A program made the translations under genes and the position numbers. Positions 49,101-58,746 of a DNA stretch of 64,000 bases are shown piece by piece. Origin of the DNA: Pseudomonas sp. PDM14 (GTDB lineage: Bacteria; Pseudomonadota; Gammaproteobacteria; Pseudomonadales; Pseudomonadaceae); the NCBI RefSeq assembly GCF_014851905.1, contig NZ_JACVAQ010000003.1, forward strand, positions 248,001 to 312,000, written 5' to 3'. The stretch's first letter is position 1; the number at the start of each line of letters is the position of its first letter. The notes beneath the pieces were generated by a model. It was not told the DNA's origin. It was given only the letters and a program-made list of their open reading frames with translations, and made no database searches.

Positions 49101-50024
49101 GTCAACCTGCAGCGCCTGTCCTTTCCGCCGGCGAGACCACCGAGCGAGGAACAGGCGCCAGACGAGCCCGACCCGCTGGCCAGTTTCGATCCGCGTCAGG
49201 TGCCTGCCGTGGACGTGCGCATCGACCGCGTGTTGCAGGGCGATCAGCTGCTCGGTGCCTGGTCGCTGAAAGCGCGTCCGAATGCCAACGGCGTGGCCTT
49301 CAGCGAGCTGTCCATCGACCTCAAGGGCCTGTTGCTCAAGGGCAGCGGTGGCTGGGAGGGCGCACCCGGTTCGACGACCAGTTGGTACAAAGGGCGCATG
49401 GAGGGCAAGGACCTGAGCAATGTGCTGCTCGCCTGGCACTTCGCGCCGAGCGCGACCAGCAAGCGTTTCCGTGTGGATGCAGATGGCCGTTGGCCCGGCT
49501 CGCCGGCCTGGTTCAGCCTAAAGCGCTTCAGTGGCAGCCTCGATGCCAGCCTGCGTGACGGCCAGTTCGTCGAGGTGCAGGGTTCGGCAACGGCGCTGCG
49601 GGTGTTCGGCCTGCTCAACTTCAACTCCATCGGCCGGCGCCTGCGCCTGGACTTCTCCGACCTGCTTGGCAAGGGCCTCAGTTACGACCAGGTGAAGGGC
49701 GTGCTGGTGGCTAACAACGGCGTGTTCGTCACCCGCGATCCGATCAAGATGGAAGGACCGTCCACCGGTCTGGAGCTCGACGGCACCCTGGACATGGTCA
49801 AGGACCGTATCGATGCCGAACTGCTGGTGACGCTGCCGGTAACCAACAACCTGCCGCTGGCAGCGTTGATCGTTGGTGCCCCGGCAATCGGCGGCGCGCT
49901 GTTCGTCGTCGACAAGCTGCTGGGTGATCGCGTCGCGCGTTTCGCCAGCGTGCAGTACAAGGTCGAAGGCACGATGAAGAACCCCGAGATCACCTTCGAC
50001 AAGCCGTTCGAGAAACCCCATTGA
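46191..50024 (+). CDS. yhdP: YhdP, AsmA-like inter-membrane lipid transport protein
   Basis: 1277 residues, normal size. One N-terminal inner-membrane helix (GALGLCALVLVLAALYVSLG) is followed by a long repeated beta-groove (AsmA/DUF3971 type) starting NMPVSIGSLEGRWRGGSPLLLAHDV, with YKGRMEGKDLSNVLLAWHFAPSATSKRF and the AsmA2-like C-terminal GLSYDQVKGVLVANNGVFVTRDPIKMEGPSTGLELDGTLDMVKDRIDAELLVTLP. YhdP, TamB and YdbH together bridge inner and outer membranes and move phospholipids. It is 33 bases after rng. Confidence 0.93.
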   Translation: MNRLGRLLVTLLRGALGLCALVLVLAALYVSLGRELVPLVAEYRDEVQAKAATALNMPVSIGSLEGRWRGGSPLLLAHDVMIGSGASSVRLDQVRVVPDVLASLLARKPRIAHLQVDGLQLSVRQDESGAWRVEGLPTRDPSAPMDPQKVLQGMQVIERLSLLDSQITLEPFEQPPLSFTYANLTLRNGPTRQRIDARLLLPDGQPLALRLRSRLQPAEWRNSEAELYVSLPQSEWARWLPKGLTRDWRLQKLQAGGEFWLDWKQGQVQRAVARLHAPELVAGYAERKPVEMQDLVFSSYFTRTESGFDLLFDSLALSLGETRWGDVKLAVAHRLAAGEEDERWRITADRLQLDPLGGVIQALAPLPPTGAEALQALNPRGTLSNIQLDVHPTRTDAKRVQYFGNLTRVSISPWHGIPAVENVSGSVVGDIEDGEGRSVSENFGLHFDQLFPEIWRYRQAAAQINWHYDAEGLTLRSPYLQVVGEEGRIAGDFLVRLLKDPEREDYMDLRVGIRDGDAKFTGKYLPTLSPGMSPKLSEWLNTAIRGGKVDEGYFQYQGSLAKGADAASRALSLYFRVHDAELAFQPGWPALRDARGEVLIEDSGVRVRAPHGLLLESQVSDVDVAVPHVDAGQTSRLLITGNLQSSVPDALKILQETPLGTADVFAGWSGDGALQGKLDLNIPLVQGQPPAVKVDFASDNANLKLSTLNLDLRQIKGDFRYDTARGLSAPDIRAQVFGRAVRGKALAEGSGGKARSRVEANGRVPLKDLAGWLGATKPLPLAGEVPYALNLVLDGADSQLRINSDLKGLAVNLPAPYGKSAEQSVPTSWRMTLQGAERRYWLNYGELAKLAFASPAGQIMEGRGQLRLGGGDASLPGGKGLRVDGSISELDWNAWQAAVKPYTGEQTARPAMQVFRGADLRIGHFVGLGQDLKDLSLQLARGDGTWSLDLDSSLLQGNVLLPDAKAAPIVVNLQRLSFPPARPPSEEQAPDEPDPLASFDPRQVPAVDVRIDRVLQGDQLLGAWSLKARPNANGVAFSELSIDLKGLLLKGSGGWEGAPGSTTSWYKGRMEGKDLSNVLLAWHFAPSATSKRFRVDADGRWPGSPAWFSLKRFSGSLDASLRDGQFVEVQGSATALRVFGLLNFNSIGRRLRLDFSDLLGKGLSYDQVKGVLVANNGVFVTRDPIKMEGPSTGLELDGTLDMVKDRIDAELLVTLPVTNNLPLAALIVGAPAIGGALFVVDKLLGDRVARFASVQYKVEGTMKNPEITFDKPFEKPH

Positions 50025-50079
50025 GGTGATGCCGGCTGACATGGGGTAGCATGCAGGCATCACCCAGTCGGTAGTGTTC

Positions 50080-50934
50080 ATGTCGCTCGCCGTGATTCAG
50101 ATGGTCAGCCAGGACGATGTGCTGGCCAACCTTGCCACCGCTCGCCGCCTGCTCGAACAGGCCGCGGCCGATGGTGCGCGCCTCGCCGTGTTGCCGGAAA
50201 ACTTCGCCGCCATGGGGCGTCGCGACCTCGCCCAGCTCGGGCGTGACGAGGTCGCCGGCCTGGGGCCGATCCTGCCGTGGTTGAAACAGACCGCGCGCGA
50301 CCTCAGGTTATGGATAGTGGCCGGCACGCTGCCATTGCCGCCCGATGACCAGCCCGCCGGCAAGGCCCACGCCTGTTCCCTGCTGGTCGACGAGCACGGC
50401 GAGCGCGTGGCGCGCTACGACAAACTGCACCTGTTCGATGTCGACGTGGCCGACTCCCGTGGCCGCTACCGCGAGTCGGACGACTACGCCTTTGGTGCGC
50501 GCGTGGTGGTCGCCGATACCCCGGTCGGCCGCCTGGGCCTGACGGTGTGCTACGACCTGCGCTTCCCCGAGTTGTACAGCGCCTTGCGCAGCGCCGGTGC
50601 GGAGCTGATCAGCGCGCCATCCGCGTTCACCGCGGTGACCGGCGCGGCGCACTGGCAGGTGCTGGTACGTGCCCGCGCCATCGAGACCCAGTGCTACCTG
50701 CTGGCGGCGGGGCAGGGCGGCACTCATCCCGGCGGCCGGGAAACCTACGGCCACTCGACCATCGTCGACGCCTGGGGACAGGTTCTGGCCGAGCAGCCTC
50801 AGGGCGAGGCGGTACTGCTGGCATCACGTGACGCCAGCGAGCAGGCGGCGATCCGCCAGCGCATGCCGGTGGCGGGCCACCGACGATTTTTTGCCCCGGC
50901 CGATCCAGGGCCGGCGCCTACGGAGACGTTATGA
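50080..50934 (+). CDS. Carbon-nitrogen hydrolase (nitrilase superfamily amidase)
   Basis: 284 residues. The catalytic Glu-Lys-Cys triad is visible: Glu in [16 protein letters not shown], Lys in [12 protein letters not shown] and Cys in [17 protein letters not shown]. The [15 protein letters not shown] pattern matches the NIT1/YafV-like deaminated-glutathione amidases, which remove faulty glutathione; that assignment is probable but not proven. ATG 50080 is used; a GTG at 50074 is alternative. It overlaps tldD by ATGA. Confidence 0.9.
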   Translation: MSLAVIQMVSQDDVLANLATARRLLEQAAADGARLAVLPENFAAMGRRDLAQLGRDEVAGLGPILPWLKQTARDLRLWIVAGTLPLPPDDQPAGKAHACSLLVDEHGERVARYDKLHLFDVDVADSRGRYRESDDYAFGARVVVADTPVGRLGLTVCYDLRFPELYSALRSAGAELISAPSAFTAVTGAAHWQVLVRARAIETQCYLLAAGQGGTHPGGRETYGHSTIVDAWGQVLAEQPQGEAVLLASRDASEQAAIRQRMPVAGHRRFFAPADPGPAPTETL

Positions 50935-52388
50935 GTGACATGTTGTTATCGGTCAGCGATCACCTGCTGGCCCCCGGCGGTCTGAGCATCGAGCAGTTGC
51001 CGAGCATTCTCGGCGAGCTCGCCGGCCCCGGCATCGATGCCGCCGACCTGTACTTCCAGAGCCAGATCACCGAGAGCTGGGTGCTGGAGGATGGCATCGT
51101 CAAGGAAGGCAGCTTCCACCTCGATCAGGGCGTCGGCGTACGCGCGCAGTCCGGCGAGAAGACCGGTTTCGCCTACAGCAATGCGATCACCGCCGATGCG
51201 TTGAGCCAGGCGGCATGCGCCGCGCGCTCGATCTCGCGTGCCGGCCAGGAAGGCCGCGTGCAGGCCTTCAGCAGCCCGGCGATCACCCCGTTGTACGCAG
51301 CGGACAACCCGCTGGAAGTGCTTGATCGGGCGGCCAAGGTCGAGCTGCTCAAGCGCATCGACGTGGCCACGCGGGCGCTCGATCCACGGGTCAAGCAGGT
51401 CACCGTCAGTCTGGCCGGCGTCTGGGACCGTATCCTCGTCGCGGCCAGCGACGGCAGCCTGGGTGCCGACATCCGGCCACTGGTGCGCTTCAACGTCAGC
51501 GTGATCGTCGAGCAGAACGGTCGCCGCGAGCGTGGCGGTCACGGTGGTGGCGGGCGGACCGACTACAACTACTTTCTGGCAACCGGCGGCCTCTCCGAGG
51601 ACCGCGCCATGGGCTATGCCCGCGAGGCGTTGCGTCAGGCGCTGGTCAATCTCGAGGCGCAGCCGGCACCCGCCGGGACCTTCCCGGTGGTGATGGGCGC
51701 CGGCTGGTCCGGCGTACTGCTGCACGAGGCGGTCGGTCACGGCCTGGAAGGCGACTTCAACCGCAAGGGCAGCTCCAACTACAGCGGCAAGGTCGGCGAG
51801 AAGGTCGCCTCCAGCCTGTGCACCATCGTCGATGACGGCACCCTGGCCGGTCGCCGCGGTTCGCTGAGTGTCGACGACGAAGGCACGCCGACCAGCTGCA
51901 CCACACTGATCGAGAACGGCGTGCTCAAGGGCTACATGCAGGACAAGCTGAACGCCCGCTTGATGGGCGTGGCGCGTACCGGCAACGGTCGCCGCGAGTC
52001 CTACGCGCACCTGCCGATGCCGCGCATGACCAACACCTACATGCTTGCCGGAGAGAGCGACCCGGAAGAAATCATCCGCTCGGTGAAGAAGGGGATCTAC
52101 TGCGCCAACCTCGGCGGCGGTCAGGTCGACATCACCAGCGGCAAGTTCGTCTTCTCCACCAGTGAGGCCTACCTCATCGAGGACGGCAAGATCACCGCGC
52201 CGGTCAAGGGCGCGACCCTGATCGGCAACGGCCCGGAGGCGATGAGCAAGGTGTCGATGGTCGGCACCGACCTGGCCCTGGACAGCGGTGTGGGCACCTG
52301 TGGCAAGGACGGGCAGTCGGTGCCGGTCGGCGTCGGCCAGCCGACTCTGAAGATCGATGCGATTACCGTCGGTGGCACGGGTAGCTGA
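50931..52388 (+). CDS. tldD: TldD metalloprotease subunit
   Basis: 485 residues. TldD carries the active site of the TldD/PmbA (TldE) heterodimer, which degrades unfolded or peptide substrates and matures some microcins. The zinc motif is [11 protein letters not shown] (HExxxH), with further conserved [26 protein letters not shown] and [17 protein letters not shown]. The start overlaps the amidase gene by four bases. PmbA is encoded 670 bases downstream, past darP on the other strand. Confidence 0.95.
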   Translation: MSDMLLSVSDHLLAPGGLSIEQLPSILGELAGPGIDAADLYFQSQITESWVLEDGIVKEGSFHLDQGVGVRAQSGEKTGFAYSNAITADALSQAACAARSISRAGQEGRVQAFSSPAITPLYAADNPLEVLDRAAKVELLKRIDVATRALDPRVKQVTVSLAGVWDRILVAASDGSLGADIRPLVRFNVSVIVEQNGRRERGGHGGGGRTDYNYFLATGGLSEDRAMGYAREALRQALVNLEAQPAPAGTFPVVMGAGWSGVLLHEAVGHGLEGDFNRKGSSNYSGKVGEKVASSLCTIVDDGTLAGRRGSLSVDDEGTPTSCTTLIENGVLKGYMQDKLNARLMGVARTGNGRRESYAHLPMPRMTNTYMLAGESDPEEIIRSVKKGIYCANLGGGQVDITSGKFVFSTSEAYLIEDGKITAPVKGATLIGNGPEAMSKVSMVGTDLALDSGVGTCGKDGQSVPVGVGQPTLKIDAITVGGTGS

Positions 52389-52438
52389 GGATGGCTCGGT
52401 CGGGCTGCAGGCGTTGCCTGCTAACCCGATTTGCAGGG

Positions 52439-52960
52439 TTAACGCAGGCCGCGCTGGGTTTCGTCCAGGTCGCGGATGTATTTGAAGACCTTGCGCGCGG
52501 CGGCTGGCGGTTTGTTCCGCGCCGCTTCGTGCTGGGCATGACGGATCAGGCTGCGCAGGTGCTGGCGGTCGGTTTCCGGGTAATCGACGACGAAGCTTTC
52601 CAGCGTGGTGTCGTCACCGGTGATCAGGCGGTCGCGCCAGCGTTCGAGGTTGTGGAAGCGCTCGTTGTATTCGCGGGTGGAGCTGTCGACCTGGTCGATC
52701 AGGGCGAGGATGCCCTCGACGTCCTGTTCGCGCATGAGCTTGCCGATGAACTGGACGTGGCGCTTTTTCGCCGCATTGGCCGTGTGTTTCGGCGCTTCGG
52801 CCAGGGCCTTGCGCATGGCATCGGTGAGCGGCAGCTTGGCCAGCAGGTCGGGCTTGAGGGTGGTGAGGCGCTGACCGAGGTCCTGCAGCGCATGCAGCTC
52901 GCGCTTGACCTGGGTCTTGCTCTTCTCGCCGGAGAAGTCGTCGTCGTAAGAATCAGCCAT
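52439..52960 (-). CDS. darP: Ribosome-associated protein DarP (YjgA, DUF615)
   Basis: 173 residues from ATG 52960 ([29 protein letters not shown]). It is an all-helical, highly charged protein of the DUF615 family. YjgA binds late pre-50S particles and helps 50S maturation in E. coli. Conserved segments: [38 protein letters not shown] and [35 protein letters not shown]. It lies between and opposite to tldD and pmbA, an arrangement common in Pseudomonas. Confidence 0.93.
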   Translation of the reverse strand: MADSYDDDFSGEKSKTQVKRELHALQDLGQRLTTLKPDLLAKLPLTDAMRKALAEAPKHTANAAKKRHVQFIGKLMREQDVEGILALIDQVDSSTREYNERFHNLERWRDRLITGDDTTLESFVVDYPETDRQHLRSLIRHAQHEAARNKPPAAARKVFKYIRDLDETQRGLR

Positions 52961-53061
52961 GGGGGCGGTCCAGAGGGAAACGCCGCCATGATAACGAGTC
53001 GGGGGTTGCCTGTCCCTGTTCCCGCAGCGGCGGGGAGGGTTCCCCATCAGTGGAGTGCAGC

Positions 53062-54408
53062 ATGAGTTCAGCAGATAGCGTAGGCCCGCAGGCGTTGCCG
53101 GCCTTGCAGGCTCAGGTCGAACAGATCATCGCCGAAGCGCGCCGCCAGGGCGCCAGTGCCTGCGAAGTTGCCGTGTCAGTGGAGCAGGGCCTGTCCACCA
53201 CGGTGCGCCAGCGCGAAGTCGAGACAGTCGAATTCAACCGGGACGAAGGCTTCGGCATCACCCTCTACGTCGGCCAGCGCAAGGGCTCGGCGAGCACCTC
53301 TGCCACCGGCGAGGCAGCAATTCGCGAAACCGTCGCCGCGGCCCTGGCCATCGCCAAGCACGCCTCGGAAGACGATTGCGCCGGTCTCGCCGACGCGGCG
53401 CTGATGGCCCGCGAACTGCCGGACCTGGACCTCTATCACCCCTGGTCGGTGACGCCCGAGCGCGCCATCGAACTGGCCCTGAGTTGTGAGGACGCCGCAT
53501 TCGCCGCCGACCCGCGCATCAGCAATGCCGACGGCACCACCCTGAGTACCCACCAAGGCTGTCGCGTGTACGGCAACAGTCACGGCTTCATCGGCGGCTA
53601 CGCCAGCACCCGGCACAGCCTCAGCTGCGTGATGATCGCCGAGGGTGAAGGGCAGATGCAGCGAGACTACTGGTACGACGTTAATCGCCAGGGCGAGCTG
53701 CTCGCCGACCCGCTGTTGATCGGCCGCCAGGCCGCGTCTCGTACGGCGGCACGCCTGGGTGCGCGCGCGGTGCCGACCTGCGAAGTCCCGGTGCTGTTCG
53801 CCGCGGAGCTGGCCACCGGGTTGTTCGGCAGCTTCCTCGGTGCGATCTCCGGCGGCAACCTGTACCGCAAATCCTCGTTCCTCGAAGGTGCTCTGGGGCA
53901 GCGTCTGTTCCCCGAGTGGCTGACCCTCGACGAGCGCCCGCTCATCCCGCGGGCGATGGGCAGTGCGACCTTCGACGGCGACGGCCTGGCAACCTATGCC
54001 AAGCCCTTCGTCACCGATGGCGAGCTGGTGTCCTACATCCTCGGCACCTATTCCGGGCGCAAGCTGAACCTGCCGAGCACGGCCAACTCCGGCGGCGTGC
54101 ACAACCTGTTCGTCAGCCATGGCGACGAGGACCAGAAAGCGCTGATCCGCCGCATGGGGCGCGGCCTGCTAGTCACCGAGCTGATGGGCCACGGCCTGAA
54201 CATGGTGACCGGCGACTACTCGCGCGGTGCTGCCGGTTTCTGGGTGGAGCGTGGCGAGATCCAGTTCCCGGTCCAGGAAGTGACCATTGCCGGCAACATG
54301 CGTGACATGTTCCGGCAGATCGTCGCCGTTGGCAGCGATCTCGAGCTGCGCGGCAACATCCGCACCGGCTCCGTGCTGATCGAGAAGATGACCGTCGCCG
54401 GCAGTTGA
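53062..54408 (+). CDS. pmbA: PmbA (TldE), partner of TldD
   Basis: 448 residues from ATG 53062, with GGAG 8-11 bases upstream. It pairs with TldD but lacks the HExxxH zinc site, as expected for the non-catalytic partner: the equivalent region is [32 protein letters not shown]. Other family blocks: [52 protein letters not shown] and [29 protein letters not shown] perfect 11-bp hairpin follows at 54427-54454. Confidence 0.95.
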   Translation: MSSADSVGPQALPALQAQVEQIIAEARRQGASACEVAVSVEQGLSTTVRQREVETVEFNRDEGFGITLYVGQRKGSASTSATGEAAIRETVAAALAIAKHASEDDCAGLADAALMARELPDLDLYHPWSVTPERAIELALSCEDAAFAADPRISNADGTTLSTHQGCRVYGNSHGFIGGYASTRHSLSCVMIAEGEGQMQRDYWYDVNRQGELLADPLLIGRQAASRTAARLGARAVPTCEVPVLFAAELATGLFGSFLGAISGGNLYRKSSFLEGALGQRLFPEWLTLDERPLIPRAMGSATFDGDGLATYAKPFVTDGELVSYILGTYSGRKLNLPSTANSGGVHNLFVSHGDEDQKALIRRMGRGLLVTELMGHGLNMVTGDYSRGAAGFWVERGEIQFPVQEVTIAGNMRDMFRQIVAVGSDLELRGNIRTGSVLIEKMTVAGS

Positions 54409-54426
54409 TCGCTGCCGCTGCGACAC

Positions 54427-54454
54427 CACCGCACGCCGTTCCAGGCGTGCGGTG
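54427..54454 (+). terminator. Hairpin downstream of pmbA
   Basis: CACCGCACGCC and GGCGTGCGGTG pair perfectly over 11 bp around a 6-base loop, 19 bases after the pmbA stop. No T-run follows, so termination is uncertain. Confidence 0.5.
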
Positions 54455-54569
54455 AGGCTCCCGGGCACTCGCTGCGGGTGCCGATCCTTCCTTCCCTGAG
54501 TGTTTCTCCGTTCGTCACGGTGTGGTCGGTACGTGCGGTTTCTTCGTGCAGTCCTACAATGTATTGATT

Positions 54570-54588
54570 ATTCTTATCAAATAAGAAT
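54570..54588. promoter_or_regulatory. Fur box of the fagA-fumC-orfX-sodA operon
   Basis: ATTCTTATCAAATAAGAAT is a perfect 8-3-8 inverted repeat in an AT-rich island 32 bases before fagA. It fits the Fur site known for this operon in P. aeruginosa, where iron starvation turns on iron-free FumC and Mn-SOD. Confidence 0.85.
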
Positions 54589-54619
54589 TAATATCGTTTC
54601 ATTGTGCTGAGGCTGTGCC

Positions 54620-55015
54620 ATGGCGTTTCGCTCCCGTAATTCGCCGTGCCTGGACTGCTGGTTCTGGCAGGGTTTTCGTATCCGCTGCGCGTTGCTGCCC
54701 GACGAGCCGCGCCTGCTGGAGCTGTACTGGGCGCAGGGTCGGGAACTGGTCGAGCACGGCCTGCTCGGGCCGTGGCGGATGTCGCTGACCACCCTCAATC
54801 TGCTCCTCGATACCGCCTGCGATGCCGCACTGCCCTGGCACTGGCGCAGCCTCTGCCTCGATCACGCCTACCGCTCGCTGTATGCCCTGCAACACCTCGC
54901 TGCAAGCCGTCGCCAGCAACACAGCCTCAATCGCCTGCGCAACCGCCTGGCCACGCTGCACCTGCAGCCCTCCCTCACATCATCTGAACTGGCAGAAGGA
55001 AATCCGTATGAATGA
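54620..55015 (+). CDS. fagA: FagA, Fur-associated gene product
   Basis: 131 residues. First gene of the iron-repressed fagA-fumC-orfX-sodA operon. The sequence starts MAFRSRNSPCLDCWFWQGFRIRCALLPDEPRLLELYWAQG and is helical and rich in Leu, Arg and His, with four Cys among the first 24 residues, but no known enzyme motif. In P. aeruginosa FagA has no established biochemical role. It overlaps fumC by eight bases. Confidence 0.9.
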   Translation: MAFRSRNSPCLDCWFWQGFRIRCALLPDEPRLLELYWAQGRELVEHGLLGPWRMSLTTLNLLLDTACDAALPWHWRSLCLDHAYRSLYALQHLAASRRQQHSLNRLRNRLATLHLQPSLTSSELAEGNPYE

Positions 55016-56384
55016 GTCCCGCATCGAACACGACAGCATGGGCGAACTGGCGGTCCCCGCCGACGCGCTGTACGGCGCACAGACCCAGCGTGCGGTGAAC
55101 AATTTCCCGGTGTCCGGGCAGCGCATGCCGGCCGCATTCATTCGTGCCCTGATCCTGGCGAAGGCCGCGGCGGCGCGGGCCAACGTCGACCTGGAACAGA
55201 TCAGCCCGGCGCTCGGCGACGCCATCGCCGCCGCCTGTCAGCAGTTGCTGGATGGCGACTTCATGGCGCACTTCCCGGTGGATATCTTCCAGACCGGCTC
55301 GGGTACCAGCTCGAACATGAATGCCAACGAAGTGATCGCCACCCTTGCCAGCCGCATCCTCGGCGACAAGGTCAATCCCAACGACCACGTCAACTGCGGC
55401 CAGAGCAGCAACGACATCATCCCCACCACCATCCACGTCAGTGCTGCCATCGAGATCCACGAGCGCCTGTTGCCGGCCCTCGGCCACCTGCTGACCGTGC
55501 TCTGCGAAAAATCCTTGGAAGTGCAGCCCTATGTGAAGACCGGTCGCACCCACCTGATGGATGCCATGCCAGTGCGCATGAGCCAGGTACTCGACGGCTG
55601 GGCGCAGCAGATCCAGGCCAACATCGAGCACCTGCGCATGCTCCTGCCGAGCCTGCAGGCCCTGGCCCAAGGCGGCACGGCCGTCGGCACGGGGATCAAC
55701 GCCCACCCGCGCTTCGCCGAATGCTTCTGCGCCGAACTCAAGGGGTTGGCCGGCCAGCCATTCACTCCTGGCGCCAACTTCTTCGCCCTGATCGGCTCGC
55801 AGGACACCGCCGTGGCCGTCTCCGGGCAACTGAAAACCACCGCCGTGTCGCTGATGAAGATCGCCAACGACCTGCGCTGGATGAACTCCGGGCCGCTCGC
55901 CGGCCTCGCCGAGATTGAACTGGAAGCGTTGCAACCGGGCTCCTCGATCATGCCGGGCAAGGTCAACCCGGTGATCCCGGAAGCCACCGCGATGGTTGCT
56001 GCTCAGGTGATCGGCAACGACGCGACCATCGCCATCGCCGGGCAGTCGGGCAACTTCGAGCTGAACGTGATGCTGCCGGTGATCGCGCAGAACCTGCTGC
56101 ACAGCATCGAGTTGCTGAGCAATGCCAGCCGCCTGCTGGCCGATCGCGCCATCGCCAGCTTCACCGTCAATCAGCCGAAGCTGCGCGAAGCATTGGAGCG
56201 CAACCCGATCCTGGTGACCGCGCTGAATCCGCTGATCGGCTATCTCAAGGCTGCCGACATCGCCAAGCAGGCCTACAAGCAGGGTCGACCGATCATCGAG
56301 GTCGCGCTGGAGCACACCGACCTCAGCCGCGAGCAGCTCGAACAGCTGCTCAATCCGGAAAAACTCACTGAGGGCGGCCTGTAA
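55008..56384 (+). CDS. fumC: Class II fumarase FumC (iron-independent)
   Basis: 458 residues from ATG 55008, preceded by AGAAGGA inside the end of fagA. It converts fumarate to malate without an Fe-S cluster, replacing class I fumarase when iron is scarce. It begins NESRIEHDSMGELAVPADALYGAQTQRAVNNFPVSG, carries the substrate site SGTSSNMNANEV and GRTHLMDAMPV, and the superfamily signature GSSIMPGKVNPVIPEA with its catalytic Ser. Length matches the family exactly. Confidence 0.97.
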   Translation: MNESRIEHDSMGELAVPADALYGAQTQRAVNNFPVSGQRMPAAFIRALILAKAAAARANVDLEQISPALGDAIAAACQQLLDGDFMAHFPVDIFQTGSGTSSNMNANEVIATLASRILGDKVNPNDHVNCGQSSNDIIPTTIHVSAAIEIHERLLPALGHLLTVLCEKSLEVQPYVKTGRTHLMDAMPVRMSQVLDGWAQQIQANIEHLRMLLPSLQALAQGGTAVGTGINAHPRFAECFCAELKGLAGQPFTPGANFFALIGSQDTAVAVSGQLKTTAVSLMKIANDLRWMNSGPLAGLAEIELEALQPGSSIMPGKVNPVIPEATAMVAAQVIGNDATIAIAGQSGNFELNVMLPVIAQNLLHSIELLSNASRLLADRAIASFTVNQPKLREALERNPILVTALNPLIGYLKAADIAKQAYKQGRPIIEVALEHTDLSREQLEQLLNPEKLTEGGL

Positions 56385-56425
56385 AGGCGCACTCATCAAA
56401 CCACGCCAGCGAGGAGGCGGATCGA

Positions 56426-56854
56426 ATGGAGCATTGGAAACGAACCATCGAGACGGGTAATCGCTGCTTCCACGGCGGCGATTGGGTCGCCGCACGCGAA
56501 CACTACCTGCAAGCCCTGGCGGAAGCGCAGTTGCTGCTCGAACGCTGGGGCGACGCCGAGTCGATCGTCGCCGCCTTCGTCATTTCCCACCATAACCTGG
56601 CTGACCTGCACTTGCGTCTCGGCCAGCCGGAAGAGGCGGCCGAGAACCTCTGCGCCAGCCACGAACGTCTGCTGCAGGCCGCGGCCAATCCCGATCTGCC
56701 GCCGACCCTGCGCGACGTGGCGCTGCGCCACAGCCGCCGCACCTACACCGAATTGCTGCACTTCATCAGCGAGTACGGCGCCTATCCACGAACCGATCGC
56801 CTGCTCGGCCACGCGCCGAAAGTCGACCGGTTGGTAGCGCCCAGCCGTCACTAA
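56426..56854 (+). CDS. OrfX of the fumC-sodA operon, TPR-like helical protein
   Basis: 142 residues behind GAGGAGGCGG. Helical-repeat pattern: [30 protein letters not shown], then [36 protein letters not shown], which resembles tetratricopeptide repeats, followed by a basic tail. The gene is always found between fumC and sodA in Pseudomonas, so a role in iron-limited metabolism or partner binding is inferred; its function is not known to me. Confidence 0.85.
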   Translation: MEHWKRTIETGNRCFHGGDWVAAREHYLQALAEAQLLLERWGDAESIVAAFVISHHNLADLHLRLGQPEEAAENLCASHERLLQAAANPDLPPTLRDVALRHSRRTYTELLHFISEYGAYPRTDRLLGHAPKVDRLVAPSRH

Positions 56855-56866
56855 AGGAGCTAGACC

Positions 56867-57478
56867 ATGCCGCACAGCCTGCCCCCATTGCCCTATGCCT
56901 ACGACGCCCTGGAGCCGCATCTTGATGCGCAGACCATGGAAATCCACCACAGCAAGCACCACCAGACCTACATCAACAACCTCAATGCGGCACTAGAGGG
57001 CAGCACCTGGGCCGCACTGCCGGTCGAGGAACTGCTCCTGCGTCTGGCCGAAGTGCCGGCGAACCTGCAGGCCGCGGTGATCAACCAGGGCGGCGGGCAC
57101 GCCAACCACAGCCTGTTCTGGCTGGTGATGTCACCGCAGGGCGGTGGTGAGCCACAGGGCGAGCTGGCGGGCGCAATCGACAGTCATTTGGGTGGTTTTG
57201 CTGCGTTCAAGGAAGCCTTCACCAAAGCGGCGCTGAGCCGTTTCGGCAGTGGCTGGGCCTGGCTCAGCGTGACCCCGGGCAAGACCCTGGTGGTGGAGAG
57301 CAGCGCCAACCAGGACAGCCCGCTGATGCACGGCAATACGCCGATCCTCGGGCTGGACGTGTGGGAGCACGCCTACTACCTGCGGTACCAGAACCGCCGC
57401 CCGGAATACATCGGTGCGTTCTACAACGTCATCGATTGGGCCGAGGTCGCTCGCCGCTATCAGGCCGCCCTGGCCTGA
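56867..57478 (+). CDS. sodA: Manganese superoxide dismutase
   Basis: 203 residues behind AAAGGAGC. It removes superoxide. Metal ligands are visible: His in [16 protein letters not shown], His in [11 protein letters not shown], and Asp/His in [21 protein letters not shown]. Fur control as the last gene of fagA-fumC-orfX-sodA and the [20 protein letters not shown] block indicate the Mn enzyme (SodM/SodA) rather than SodB. Confidence 0.96.
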   Translation: MPHSLPPLPYAYDALEPHLDAQTMEIHHSKHHQTYINNLNAALEGSTWAALPVEELLLRLAEVPANLQAAVINQGGGHANHSLFWLVMSPQGGGEPQGELAGAIDSHLGGFAAFKEAFTKAALSRFGSGWAWLSVTPGKTLVVESSANQDSPLMHGNTPILGLDVWEHAYYLRYQNRRPEYIGAFYNVIDWAEVARRYQAALA

Positions 57479-57535
57479 TAAATCGCCGCCAGCCGAGGCC
57501 GGGAGGCCGTAGCACAGTTGAATCTAAGGGTGTTC

Positions 57536-58432
57536 ATGCGAACCTTGCTGCAGAGTTTTTCCAACACCAACAGTCGCACCCTGCGCTATGTGCTGGGATT
57601 CACCGTGGTGCTCAGCGGCAGCACGCTGCTGCTGATGCAGGCGGCTGCGGCCACGCTGGTCATCGAGCCGCAACTGTGGCGGGCGCTGCAGGGCGGCATG
57701 CTGTGCGCGCTGGGCACGGCGCTCGGTGCGCTGCCGGTGCTGTTCATGCGCGGGATCTCCGTGCGCATGACCGACACCCTGCTCGGCTTCGGCGGCGGGG
57801 TGATGCTGGCGGCCACGGTATTCTCCCTGCTGATTCCGGCGCTGGATGCGGCGGGTGACCTGGGCTTCACCAAGTGGGGTGCCGGCTTTCTTGCCAGCCT
57901 CGGTGTGCTGATCGGCGCCAGCGCGCTGTTCGGCCTTGGTCGGCTGCTGCCGCAGCCGAATCTCGAGGTGCGTGAGGATGGCCGTCAGCCGATTCCGCCG
58001 CGGATCTTGTTGTTCGTCATCGCCGTGGTCCTGCACAACATTCCCGAGGGCATGGCGGTCGGCGTGTCCGCGGGTGCCGGTTTGCCCGGTGCCGACAGCC
58101 TGGCGATGGGCATTGCGCTGCAGGATCTGCCGGAAGGGTTGATCATTTCCCTGGTGCTCGCCGGTGCCGGCATGGGGCGCGGCAAGGCGCTGCTGATCGG
58201 CGCGGCGTCAGGGCTGGTCGAGCCGGTGTTCGCCGTGCTGTGCGCCTGGCTGGTCGGGGTGTCGGCGCTGCTGCTGCCCTGGGGATTGGCGCTGGCGGCG
58301 GGGGCGATGCTGTTTGCGGTGACTCACGAGATTATCCCCGAATCCCATCGCAAGGGCTTCGAGGCAGAGGCCAGCATGGGCCTGGCGGCAGGGTTCTGTC
58401 TGATGATGGTGATGGACACCGCGCTGGCCTGA
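57536..58432 (+). CDS. ZIP-family metal transporter
   Basis: 298 residues from ATG 57536 with AAGGGTG upstream. Eight probable helices. The conserved ZIP helix IV HNIPEGMAVGVSAGAGLPGA and helix V ALQDLPEGLIISLVLA carry the metal-binding H-N-x-P-E-G and Q-D-x-P-E-G motifs, and the last helices have VTHEIIPESHRKG. It moves divalent metal (Zn, Mn or Fe) into the cytoplasm. A neighbour of sodA, which might hint at Mn supply, but no regulatory site for that is seen. Confidence 0.92.
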   Translation: MRTLLQSFSNTNSRTLRYVLGFTVVLSGSTLLLMQAAAATLVIEPQLWRALQGGMLCALGTALGALPVLFMRGISVRMTDTLLGFGGGVMLAATVFSLLIPALDAAGDLGFTKWGAGFLASLGVLIGASALFGLGRLLPQPNLEVREDGRQPIPPRILLFVIAVVLHNIPEGMAVGVSAGAGLPGADSLAMGIALQDLPEGLIISLVLAGAGMGRGKALLIGAASGLVEPVFAVLCAWLVGVSALLLPWGLALAAGAMLFAVTHEIIPESHRKGFEAEASMGLAAGFCLMMVMDTALA

Positions 58433-58459
58433 GTCGGCTGGCGGCGGGGGAGGCGAGGA

Positions 58460-58732
58460 TTACTCGCCTTCGTCGAACTTGTTGTTGATCAGCTCGATCA
58501 GCGCATTCAACGCGTTGTCATCCTGCTCGCCTTCGGTGTGCAGGTGCAGGGTGGTGCCCTTGCCGGCGGCCAGCATCATCACCGCCATGATGCTCTTGCC
58601 GTCCACCAGGCTCTCCGGCGAACGGCCGGCGCGGATCTGGCAGGGAAAGCGCCCGGCCACGCCAACGAACTTGGCCGCTGCACGGGCATGCAGGCCGAGT
58701 TTGTTGATGATGGTGATTTCACAGGCAGGCAT
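58460..58732 (-). CDS. ptsO: Nitrogen PTS phosphocarrier NPr
   Basis: 90 residues from ATG 58732. It is the HPr-like carrier of the nitrogen PTS, moving phosphate from PtsP (EI-Ntr) to PtsN. The phospho-acceptor His 15 lies in NKLGLHARAAAKFVGVAG, and the regulatory Ser region is VDGKSIMAVMMLAAGKGT. Last gene of the rpoN-hpf-ptsN-rapZ-ptsO cluster. Confidence 0.96.
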   Translation of the reverse strand: MPACEITIINKLGLHARAAAKFVGVAGRFPCQIRAGRSPESLVDGKSIMAVMMLAAGKGTTLHLHTEGEQDDNALNALIELINNKFDEGE

Positions 58733-58746
58733 TGCGCAGGGGATCC

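Noticed and set aside
46305..49439. 1044-codon minus-strand open frame opposite yhdP
   Set aside because: Shadow frame created by GC-rich codon bias; yhdP is well supported.
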